A program made the translations under genes and the position numbers. A stretch of 64,000 nt of DNA, taken from Argentina anserina. Lineage: Eukaryota; Streptophyta; Magnoliopsida; Rosales; Rosaceae. Positions within the stretch are counted from its first letter, which is position 1. Each line of letters begins with the position of its first letter. Shown one piece after another: positions 50,351 through 60,409 of this stretch. The stretch lies in NCBI RefSeq assembly GCF_933775445.1, contig NC_065874.1:31380501-31444500 (forward strand). Direction: 5' to 3'. Below the pieces are notes generated by a model, which was not told where the DNA came from, made no database searches, and saw only the letters and a list, made by a program, of their open reading frames with translations.

Positions 50351-53244
50351 TCACATCCAGGTCAAACCCTTGAAACTGCTACGATGTTCTTCAAAATTGG
50401 CTCGCAACTTTTTTGCCTCCTCAATCTCTGTTGCAGTCAGTTCTGGAATCTCTCGGATTTGACACTTCTTTTGTTCTAGATCAGCAAGTCTTGCATCGTG
50501 AAGAAAAATGTTTGCATCTAGCGAGTCCAACGTTTGCTCTACCTTATGTTGTTCTTTCTTCAAATTCTCAAGGGACTCAAGTGTAGACTAACGCTGATCA
50601 AAACTATTTTGTCGAATTTCTTGGGCTGTCGTGATTTCAGACTCTGTCTCTACCAATTTTTTAGTGCTTGTACCCATGGTGAATTTGTGAGCGCATGCAA
50701 GCCTTGCCGAGTCATATAGGGTAGCGCTTGTCATCAACTGCTCCAATTTGTTTTTTATTGTTGATGGGTCGACTCCATATTTGCTAAGTTCATTCGGCAA
50801 CATATCAAGCTCATACCTCCCCGCAATAATCATCTTCAGAGAATACGTCGCTATCACGCCTTCTATCTTTGCACAAACTTCCGCAGCTGCTCGCATGCGG
50901 TTATCGCGGAGCCATTAACTTGTGTCCACTACCTCAATATCGCACACAGAAGCTTCAGGAAATATTGCTTTTTCTGAAGGCTTTATACTTCCCATCGCCA
51001 TGGACAAACCTGTGTATATGAGGGTGAAAATGAGCATAAATTATTGAAGAAATATAAGAAAATAATATATAAACAAATCGCGTGTACCTCTCTGGTCGAC
51101 TGAATGTGGTTCACTCTCCTTTCGACGTACGTCCTTTTCTGGGAAAATGTTAGCTGCACACTCCTCAAAAGGAAATTGAACGCCGTCACCTGAGCAGACT
51201 TCGTCAAAATAACCGATATCTTCAAGCTAGGAAGAACAAAATTGAATCAAGTTAGCAATAAGTGAATTGTTGAATGTGATACATAGCTAAAGGGGACGAA
51301 CACAAAAACAAATACAACAAAAATGGTTTAAGTGAATACCTCAACATGCGCAGGCACGAGTTTTGAAGGACCAGGAACATCCCCAAGAAAATTGCCGCCA
51401 AGATCAAAGTCGGCATTAGGATTGAAGTAAATAGGTCCAAGATCAGCATCATCCCTCTTTTGACGTTTGAAGTTCACGTCACTATGGGTACTACTGCTGC
51501 TTCTACTATGCCTTCTGGATGTAGCGACATTCTCTTTCGACTTGGTTCGGAAATCTGCTGAATCTCCGATTCTTTCCAAAACTGGAGGAGGTTGAATCTG
51601 ATAGTTGTCAACCGGGGGCAAAGCTTCGGCGGAAACCAAAATTTGGAGAGGAGTTGTCGCACGGTCGTCTCCTTTAACTTTTGGAGGCTCTTGTTGTGGC
51701 AATTTTACAATGGTTATCTTCATAGGCCTCTTCAACGCATAGTGATGAACTTTGGACCACCATTCGATGTAGTCCTGAATAACCATAAACTTGGTGGTGT
51801 CACTTTTCATATGCAAAATTACCTCACCTTTTGTGCCAAGCTTCGTCAAGCTATCTCAAAACGAGTATGTCCGAGTCAAAGGTATGGGTCGACTATCTCT
51901 TTGGGAACCTCCGGGAACACCCTGAACATACCCGAATTGTCGACTTAATCGCTTAGGGCTATAGGGTTCGACTACTCGCCAACTATCTTGCCGTAGGGAC
52001 ACAAATCCGGAGCGAAGGCTAATGAGATAGGCGGAATCTGAAGGAAGGGCTCCGTGGGTGTCAACGATAAGTTTGCGCGCACTTGAAACTTTGGCAAATC
52101 GTTCCATTCAAACATTATCACAAGCGGTAAACAAGGCACGGGCCGGTTCATCATCGAAATGTCTTGCCGACAATTCCTCTGAAATATGAACCATTAAAGG
52201 CCTGGAGTTTTCTAGATGTCGAGAGAAGAAATAGATGCTGAAATACTCGCCCAACCACCCATACAAGTAATGAAAATAAAGCACAGTTGGACAACTTCCT
52301 GGATCACTCGAGACGAATATGGCATTTAAACTCTGATATATATTCGCCAATACGGGAACCGCCAGACAGTAGTGTTGACCTCGGGCCATTTTGTGAGCGA
52401 TCTTAAAAACTCCCGGACGAATAAAACCTGAATCATTCTTCGGGAATACGAATAAACAAAGCCAGCACACATAAAAGGCAGAGAGGTAAACCGATTCCAT
52501 GCTTTCTTCTTCTACGCCTAAGTCCTCGAATGGTAAAAGATCTTCTGGAGTTCGCCAGCAAATCCCTGGAATGGCGCCCGATGGATCGTGAGTATTAGTG
52601 GGCGCGTCCCTCTTATTTCGTGTACTCTTGGTAGGAGGCCTCTTGTATCTCATCTCGCCTTTGTACCAATACCGTATCCATGTAGCTATCTTCACATTGC
52701 CACGCTCCCTCTTGCACAATCTATGGTAAGCAAGAAACAAATGACGATAGCTTTTGGGGATTAGAAGTTCCCCTTCTTTACTCTTTGCAGAAAACTCGGC
52801 AATGGGTGGAACAACTTCGTCATAAAACCTTCCAAGGATAGACAAGCCTCCAATATGCTCAAGGTCCAAAAGAGATATAGACATCTCCCCTTGCGATGTG
52901 TATAAAATATTTTATAGCAGGGCACCAATACTCACAACAAGCTCGCACAACAGGAGGAAAACGATCATAGCTGAACAATGACGCAAACACTGCTCAATAG
53001 AGGCCCGTTTTCAGATGAGGTCTTTGTTTCGGCTTAAAACGTCCTCTACCCACTCCCAGTAGCACTCTGTGTAGGTAAAACCGCCGGTAGTTCGAAAGGT
53101 ACCGCATCGCGCAGAGTTGTTGAATATAGAGTCGTTAAGAAGCTTGAATAACACCGTGGGAGCCTCTTCGTCACAATGTGCAGACTTCAGCATCAAAACC
53201 ATCCTTCCTGCATAGAGTTCCTTTTTCTGGCTTTTCATGATCAC
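50351..53244 (-). pseudogene. Antisense plant mobile domain (PMD) gene in the Gypsy element, decayed
   Basis: On the minus strand, from 53244 downwards: TGGFTYTECYWEWVEDVLSR (53011-53244), then a frameshifted piece, then a 258-codon open frame with SISLLDLEHIGGLSILGRFY and a C-terminal IVEPYSP-like part (51856-52154). A charged Ser/Lys-rich tail follows (51328-51849), then coiled-coil pieces (50351-50896). This order is that of the aminotransferase-like plant mobile domain, found in MAIN/MAIL1-type host proteins and in transposons. The gene lies antisense between integrase and 3' LTR. Introns probably separate the C-terminal parts, but stops and at least two frameshifts near 52890-53020 show it is no longer intact. 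Confidence 0.8.
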
Positions 53245-53662
53245 CCGATTGGTCTACTAGATGAACAGAAAGTGCTTCCTGTGGGAGTTGAAGTCAGTGT
53301 TGTCGGCGTCTGCAAATTCCAAAATGGGGCACTGGAAACCAAATCGTGCAAATGATCTTCCTTGTTTCATGGCTTTGCTAGAGAAGGACGAATTGGTTCT
53401 CTATCTTGAATTGAAGTCAAACGCTAGATTCTGGGTTGGGGTTGGTTTTGGTTTGTTGTCAATTGGAATCCTCTGCTATGCTGCTGTTAGGAATTGGCAA
53501 AAATTGAAAGAATGGAGGTCAAGGATCAAGAAGTTACACTGGATGACTTGTATTCTCTTAATCTTAGCAAACTTGATGAGTGGAAGTGCATCATACCGGC
53601 ATCACAATCTGAATGGGTTGAAACCCTGGGAAAATAGTGGAGATGAGTCTCAGGAATTGTAA
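53245..53662 (+). pseudogene. Fragment of an SPL2/MUL1-type E3 ubiquitin ligase gene
   Basis: The plus strand reads LPVGVEVSVVGVCKFQNGAL, ETKSCK, then after a one-base frameshift near 53350 DLPCFMALLEKDELVLYLEL and, a few residues on, FGLLSIGILCYAAVRNWQKL. It matches the intermembrane domain and second membrane helix of organelle-membrane RING ligases (SP1/SPL2/MUL1 type). The RING finger itself is absent. It lies inside the Gypsy element between the antisense PMD gene and the 3' LTR, so it is captured host sequence. Confidence 0.6.
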
Positions 53663-54005
53663 TTCTAGCAAGCCTAGTTTCTGGTTCTTAAGGATGTAGT
53701 GTTTTCCACTTTTTCTGAGCTTTCTCTTCCATTGAGGTTGCTGTGTCGAATCAAAGAGAAAATGTACTCAATTTCATGATGTCTCCGCATGCTTAATCAC
53801 ATGTGGCCATGTTAAAATATTCTCGCCCACAACGATTGTCTCAAAACACATGGCCAGTCTCCATTGAACAGATTGTTTTTTAATGAAAAGTTGGTTTGTG
53901 AGATATTTGAAACTTGGTGCAGCATCGGTGTACTTCTGAGGTGTAAGTGGTCAGCCACCATTCACACATGCAAATCAAACAGAAAAAAAAAACTTCCACA
54001 TCACC

Positions 54006-54345
54006 TTACCACTGAGATAGTGGTTCCTGTGTCATATCTTCACAAGTGCGGGGTTGTGCATGCATAGGCCACTGAAGCCGGAAAATGCCCTCAGGGATGC
54101 TGATGGCCATGTGATGCTGACATATTTTGGACTAGCAAAGGAAATTAATGAAAATAGCAGATCAAATTCAATGTGTGGAACCACCAAATACATGGCTCCG
54201 GAGATATTATTGTCTAAAGGCCACAACAAAGATGCGGATTGGTGGAGCATTGGTGTACTTATGCATGAAATGCTAAGTGGCCAACCAAGAATCCGAATGC
54301 TGATACGAATGCAATTGATGATTCTTCAACCAAGGCAATAATTAA
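54006..54345 (+). pseudogene. S6 kinase (AGC kinase) catalytic-domain fragment
   Basis: It reads [14 protein letters not shown], then a frameshift in the catalytic loop, then [38 protein letters not shown] and [20 protein letters not shown]. These are signature stretches of plant S6K1/S6K2. The invariant DFG Asp is Tyr (YFG) and the HRD motif is lost at the frameshift, so it cannot be a kinase. No intron interrupts these 290 bases. It sits within the Gypsy element before the 3' LTR. Confidence 0.8.
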
Positions 54346-54569
54346 GAATGATAATTTAGAATTCATAGTCGTGACAGAAAAGAAGAACACTAATAATACA
54401 AGTGGAAAAGGCAAGGTACAGAAATAATTCTTTAGTAGAAAGCAGGGTTCTGCATCCACCAAAATTCGTGGAGCCTCGGGAGCTAGCTCCACAAATTCTC
54501 CAAATCAAAATTGCATACTTCAAGCTGCGCTTTCGGCACGTGACGACAACATGTTTGCAACACGGCTTG
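54346..54569 (+). other. Gypsy segment before the polypurine tract
   Basis: The plus strand can be read as a Ser/Thr/Asn-rich peptide ending with ALSARDDNMFATRLEVGAF, which resembles the sequence often found just before the 3' LTR in this Gypsy family. It has stops in the frame. Confidence 0.4.
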
Positions 54570-54582
54570 AAGTGGGGGCATT
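54570..54582 (+). other. Polypurine tract of the Gypsy element
   Basis: AAGTGGGGGCATT stands directly before the LTR start TGTAGACAC. This fixes the following sequence as a 3' LTR in plus orientation. Confidence 0.75.
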
Positions 54583-55434
54583 TGTAGACACATGAAATTT
54601 AATGAAGTAAATCATCTTCATTAAATAATTAAATCGACCAAGGACCCGAATAAAATTGCATACGCGGCCCAAAAGTCAACAAAGTTGGTGCGGATCCGAA
54701 TAAAATCCGTGTCTGCACATAAATGGATGATCGTAATCAAAACTACGTGATTCTGACTTAAATCGAAAATTGAATGTCATTGACGATTCGAAATGGTAAT
54801 CGGACATTTGATTAAATTAATAAATTCTTTAACAGTTATAATTAAATCAACTATTATTTTCTTTTTAATTTAGTTATGAGAATAACTAATTTTAGATTAA
54901 TTGGAAAATACATATTTATTTAATTATACAATTAAAAGAAATTTATTATTTTAGTGTCATTAAAATATTCTATAAAATAGAAACCTTGACACTATAAATA
55001 CCCCTTTCAACATGAAGAGAGGGGACTTGAGAAGAAGAGAGAAAATCACTTGAGCAATATCACTCTCGATAAATCCCGAAGTTTCTCAAGTCCACGAAGA
55101 TCATCAAATCCACGAAGAATCATCAAGCCACCAAATCGCTCGTTCTTCATCAAATCAAATCCAAACTCAAGTACACGAAGAATCGTCAAGCTACTAAATC
55201 GCTTGTTCTTCATCAAATCCAAATCCAAACTCAAGTCCACGAAGAATCATCAAGCTGCCAAATCGATCGTTCTTCATCAAATCCAAATCCAAATCAAACT
55301 CAAATTCTCAAGATCAAGTGCATGTCACCGTTGAGCCAAGTCACATACGGAGATAGAATCAGAGGAGTTCACAAAGATTGTAACCCCGCACTTGATTATA
55401 AATAAATCACATTTTATTTGTACACGTGTCTGCA
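54583..55434 (+). mobile_element. Gypsy 3' LTR
   Basis: It begins TGTAGACAC and ends GTGTCTGCA, matching inverted ends. It carries a plus-strand TATA box (CACTATAAATACCCC near 54990) and a tandem-repeat region. The 852 bases fit the Gypsy family LTR. Immediately after its end (14 bases later) a minus-strand Gypsy RNase H begins. Confidence 0.8.
55090..55300 (+). repeat. Tandem repeats (about 66 bp) in the Gypsy LTR
   Basis: Three to four degenerate units share CACGAAGAATCRTCAAGC, TCGYTYGTTCTTCATCAAAT and CCAAATCCAAACTCAAGT. Confidence 0.8.
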
Positions 55435-56240
55435 TTCTTGTTTGTTTTCAGATTATCGTCCCCATACACTTCGAGACTTTGAATTTCAATTTCTAACGTT
55501 GTTTTCAATCCCATGATCAACGCTTGGTATTCTGCGACATTGTTAGAGCACAGTTCCCCAAGAGTAAAAGAATAAGGCAATATTTGTTTTTGTGGAGAGA
55601 CAAAGATAACACCGGCCCCTGCTCCGTCTGCCCTAGATGAGCCATCGAAAAACATCTTCCAAGTAGGGAGGACCTCTGCGAGGAAGACTTTCTCGTCCGG
55701 GAATTCATCTGAGATTTCCCAATCTGCTGGAATAGGGTGGTATGCCTGAAAATCAGCCAACGAATTTCCTTTCACTCCTTTAGCGGGCACATATACGATG
55801 TCGTATTGGTTCAATAATAATGCCCACTTAGCCATGCGCCCGATTAGAACTGGTTTAGATAATATGAACTTAACTGGATCGGCTCGCGCCACCAAGTGCA
55901 TTGTGTAAGCTTACATGTAATGCCTCAACTTTTGAATGGCGAAGACGAGTGCAAGACACATCTTCTCTATTGGCGGATAATTCAGCTCAGGTTCGGTGAG
56001 AGTCCGACTTAAGTAGTATAAGGCTTTTTCCTTTTTGGCTTCATTTTCTTGAATAAGGAGGGCCCCAAGTGATCTCTCTTGAGCCACGATGTAAAGGATA
56101 AGAGGTTTCCTGGCGATAGGTGCACCTAACACCGGAGGATTTGTCAGGTAGGTCTTTATGCTCTCAAAGGCATTGCGACAAGCTTCATCCCATACAAATG
56201 GAACATCTTTCTTCATGAGTATTGTAGTTTTGTTGACCAA
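55407..56240 (-). pseudogene. Ty3/Gypsy RT C-terminus and RNase H N-terminus
   Basis: On the minus strand one frame with a single stop (55911) reads FVWDEACRNAFESIKTYLT, LYYLSRTLTEPELNYPPIEK, then GRMAKWALLLNQYDIVYVPA, FFDGSSRADGAGAGVIF, NNVAEYQALI and LEVYGDDNL. These are the RT connection and RNase H with its acidic residues (DGSS, GELC, AEY, YGD). RNase H breaks off at about 55449, exactly where the plus-strand fragment at 48450 takes up. The 5' side is truncated within RT near 56240. Confidence 0.9.
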
Positions 56241-57036
56241 CGTGCGTCTTTTTAAGCACCTAGAGCTTTTTTCTGATACTAGATAAAATTAATAATTATA
56301 TTTATTTGTATGTAATTCAACAATAAATAAATAAATAATTTCGAAAGAGGAACGATATTTGTTTTCCAATATCCCCGATATATCTCCCGATACCGATATT
56401 TTGAACTTTAATTATGACTTAACAGCAACCTTTTGGGGCTTAGCCAAAGGAAAAAAACATGCATACATTAACTTTCCCAAAGTTTAGTCCATCCGTTTAA
56501 TAGCTACCCTCTACTAGTGCTACTTTTAGCTTTCTTTATGTCATTTTGTTTTTGTTGTGGAACATTGTATCATATGTGGTCCTTGGACAATTCTGTCCAA
56601 TCACAGTGGGCCAATGGGCCATTGTTTTTTTTTAAATAGACTCATATTTTTTCAACATTAAGATCACAGGGCCGATAATCAAATATTCAGCTAAAAGGTA
56701 TGCATTGATTTACCGTTTTCAGTTGCTTCAACTGACTCTCGAAAAGAATTACAGTACGCAGTCAGAAATCACTATATTGGGCTTCATCTCTGTTAAACTG
56801 TTTAAGATAAAATCTATGTTTCTTAAAACAAAAATTAATGACCCATCTTGGTGGGCTTTGATCAAAATTAGCCCAACAAAGTATAGAAACGAGTGTGACG
56901 TCTGCCTGAACGCATCCCTTTTTGGCGCTACATTAACCGCCGGTCGCATTCATCGTTGTCGTCGCCCAGCCTCATCAGCTCACTCTTCTTTATCTTCCTC
57001 AGACTATCAACCCCCATTCCCAAAAAACCAACCCTA
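56241..57036 (+). other. Spacer and promoter region of the first UGT copy
   Basis: AT-rich without recognisable genes. The last 60 bases look like a 5' UTR (pyrimidine-rich) before ATG at 57037. Confidence 0.45.
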
Positions 57037-59575
57037 ATGGAGCTCCACACTCCCCAACCAACCACCCCCTGCCACTTCGTCGCGTTGCCCTTCCCCGGCC
57101 GCGGCCACATCCAGTGGCGGACCTATAAATTCAACATTGGGTGGACTTGAACTTTGTAACGAAAAAATTCACGACGGTGCTGGAGGACTTTATTAATCAG
57201 GGTGAGATATAAGAGCTAATCTCTCAAATGCAATAAAAGACAAGAGTTAATGTACACATAAATAAACCAATGAATAAGGTAACGTATATATTATCCTATT
57301 TTAAGTCCTTAACTCTAATGTTTAAAATTGAAATATAATAAATTACATTAGAATTGAGTCTCCAAATTGAAGAAATTCAATAAGACAAACTGCAAGAGAG
57401 AAAAATAGTGAGATTGAAGCAGAGAGAAAGTGACAAGTTTGTTAGTCCGCCATTGTTTCATCATGATTGACTAGAGAGATTGAGGGCTCTTTTGTCAATT
57501 ATGTAAAATCATTAATACATTTTTTTATTACTAATGTATAAACTAGTACTCTAAAAGTTCTACTATATATATAAAATATATAGTAGACGATTTTTTTTCC
57601 CAAAAATGTGGGTGGACTTGAGTCCACCTTACCATACCCATGGCCACATCAACCCCATGTTATGCCTCTGCCACTCCATCGCCGCCGTCTCCCTCAACAC
57701 AACGGTCTTCTTCATCCTAACCGAAGAGTGGCTCGGCTTCATCGGATCCGACCCCAAACCTGACAACGTGCTATTCGTCACCATTCCCTAGGTCATCCTT
57801 CGGAAATTGGTCGCGGCAAGGACTCTCCAAGCTTCTATGAGACTGTTCTGAGGAAGATCACAGCGCCGGTGGAGGAGCTACTCGATAAGCTCGAGCCTCC
57901 GGTGACGGCCTTGATCGCCGATACGTATCTGGTGTGGTATGTTGAGATCGGGAATGTGAGGAATATTCCGGTGGCTTCTCTTTGGACCATGTCGGCCTCT
58001 GTCTATTCGGTGTTTCAGTATTTTAATCTGCTCGTTCATAACAAACATTTCCCGGTTAAACTAGAGGGTATGTAAATCTAAATCAATTGGTCATTTTGAT
58101 TTAAGGGTATTAATTCACGAGTGTTGATCTGAATTCATATAATGTTCACTAATTTCATGTGATATATTGATAATCATAGATCAATCTACCAAACTTTACT
58201 CAAAGACGGAGTTATAATAGGATGTTAATTTATACAAATATAATTGAATGTTCACGGCTATTTTTTTGCCACTATCCTTAGAGAAAATTAGCCGACCATC
58301 AATAAGAGTACGTATTGACCAAAAAAAATAAGAGTACGTTACATTGAGCAGTTTACTTACGCATTTAAGATTTGATGTTAATAAATAAACTTCATGTAGC
58401 TAGTGATAGAATAGTACGTAGTATAGTACCTTCTTAGGATTAATATCTATACTACTATGTGAAGTTGAGTACGTAGTTTTTGAATAGTTAAAACAAATTG
58501 CCGCTCACTCTTAATTAGTTTGCCTGCTCGATCATATGTATGTCTGCCTTCTAATCGTTTGATGCCGCAAGTCCTTTTATTATAGAGTTTACCTAAAATT
58601 TAGTCGTCTTATAGAAGGAAGCTTCAACAAATGAGGCAACTTACCAAATACCAACGCAGTATTATACCATATATACCTCCATATATACACTAAAACCGTT
58701 TGGTGTTTTTTTCTTTCCTGGTAGAGAGGGGAGAAGAGCAGGTGGACTATATCCCAGGGCTACCTTCCACACGAGTGGCGGATCTTCCCACATGTTTTTA
58801 CGGCAAAGGGCTTAATGTCTTGGATAGAGCTCTAGAGTCAGTTTCATCCCTATCCAAAGCACAATACCTTCTGTTACCTTCAGTTTACGAGCTTGAACCA
58901 GAAGTGATCGATGCTTTAAAATAAACTGTTCCGATCCCGATTTACCATATTGGGCTTACCATACCCTACTTCAAAGTGGAAACCCATTCAAGGCCCGATG
59001 AGGATCATTTTGACTGACTTGACAAGCAACCTAGAGGGTCAGTTTTGTATGTGTCACAGGGCAGTCTGCATTCAGCTCCCCAAGCTCAAATGGATGAAAT
59101 CACCGCCGGATTGAAGGCGAGCGGTGTCCGGTTCTTATGGGTGGGCGAAGTGTGGAAGCTGAAAGAGAATTGTGGTGACATGGGGATGGTGGTATCATGG
59201 TGTGACCAATTGACAGTGTTGTGTCACTCTTCTTTGGGTGTGTTTTGGTCACATTGTGGTTGGAATTCGACCACCGGGGCTGTTTTTGATGGTGTTCCGA
59301 TGTTGACTTTTCCTATATATTGGGAACAAGTACCTAATAGTAAGTTGATCGTTGAAGATTGGAAAATTGGGTGGAAGGTGAAGAAGGGTTTGGTTAGCAG
59401 AGAGGAGATTGCTGGGCTTGTTAGAAATTTTATGGATTTGGAAAATGAGGAGGCAAAGGAAATGCGAAGAAGAGCAAAGAAGCTCAGTGCTATCTACAGA
59501 CAAGCAGTTAAAAAAGGAAGGTCGTCTTATAACAGTGTAGAAGCCTTTATCAATGAGCTATCAAAAATGAAGTGA
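57037..59575 (+). pseudogene. UGT87-type glycosyltransferase, inactivated tandem copy
   Basis: Exon 1 starts MELHTPQPTTPCHFVALPFP at 57037 and is interrupted after GRGHI by a 530-bp insertion (57112-57641). It resumes with NPMLCLCHSIAA at 57651. A TAG and a one-base loss near 57789-57800 follow, then SPSFYETVLRKITAPVEELL and onwards to 58067. A GT-AG intron runs to 58724. Exon 2 (58725-59575) reads RGEEQVDYIPGLPSTRVADL but has stops at about 58922 and 59015. The PSPG box with HCGWNS is still recognisable. It is a clear pseudogene next to an intact copy 3 kb downstream. Confidence 0.9.
57112..57641. mobile_element. 530-bp transposon insertion in the UGT pseudogene
   Basis: It starts CAGTGGCGGACC, a terminal word of a common plant transposon. 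The host 9-mer GGCCACATC is duplicated at both borders (57103-57111 and 57642-57650). Near both ends it carries the phrase TGGGTGGACTTGA. The right inverted end is degraded, so the class (MULE or hAT) is uncertain; a 9-bp duplication favours MULE. Confidence 0.75.
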
Positions 59576-60319
59576 CCTAGCTATCAATCAAGATGTAAGA
59601 GCTAGAAGCAACTTCAAGCAATATTGGATGACGAATGTGCATTGTGATATCACAATCATATATGATGCACAATTGGCCGGTGGGAATAAATTAAAGATCC
59701 TAATAGTATATTAACTTATTAAGTGACTATACTGCTGCAGTTCGTTGTTGTTGATGTTCTCTTGTTATTAGTTTCCATTATCAAATCCCTGTTTCCCAAA
59801 GCAAAATAAAATTAGTATAAAGTAATAATAATTAAAACAAACATTGCATATCCAAACCATAATATAGACAAATCAAAATTTACATTCAATTAAAGATTAA
59901 TTTGGTTGATAGTTCATCTTTGAAGATTCAACTCAAGTGGAAGACTAATCGAAGCGGCTCATCATGCAAATGATGTTAGACATTTGTTGGTGTACACTTA
60001 TAGTCGTATATATCTTTGTTCTAAGTTCATTCTCACAGGGAACGTACACTTGTTACACAAAATGTCCATGTAGATTACATATATAATTTAGGGGGCAAAA
60101 TTAGTAGCAGACAAATGCGTCTATGCTTCGATGCAGTTAACAATTTAGTTCTTCACATCGATCTCCCCAAGTTGCTTGTTCCCACAGTCGACCTCTTGAT
60201 AGTTCCTCCGAAAATGGAGGATGATTCGGGTATTTCGACCAGTTTCATGACGAGCTCGCTTAGCTAATCAAGAGAATATTCATGAAAGGCTTTTAGGGCG
60301 GCTTTTAGTAGCCATCCAG
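59576..60319. other. Spacer and promoter region between the UGT copies
   Basis: No gene or repeat recognised. Confidence 0.45.
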
Positions 60320-60328
60320 TATATATAG
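60320..60328 (+). promoter_or_regulatory. TATA box of the intact UGT
   Basis: TATATATAG about 82-90 bases upstream of ATG 60410. It lies only about 22 bases from the other in-frame ATG at 60350, which argues that 60350 is at or before the transcription start. Confidence 0.65.
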
Positions 60329-60409
60329 ATAAGATAAAGATGGTCATCTATGCCATCAAACCCTGAAAGCTACGGCAAGTCTTCGGCCGTCACTGGTATA
60401 TCATCAGAA

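Noticed and set aside
60350..60409. Upstream in-frame ATG of the UGT
   Set aside because: It lies about 22 bases after the TATA box, at or before the expected transcription start, and adds 20 residues not typical of the family.
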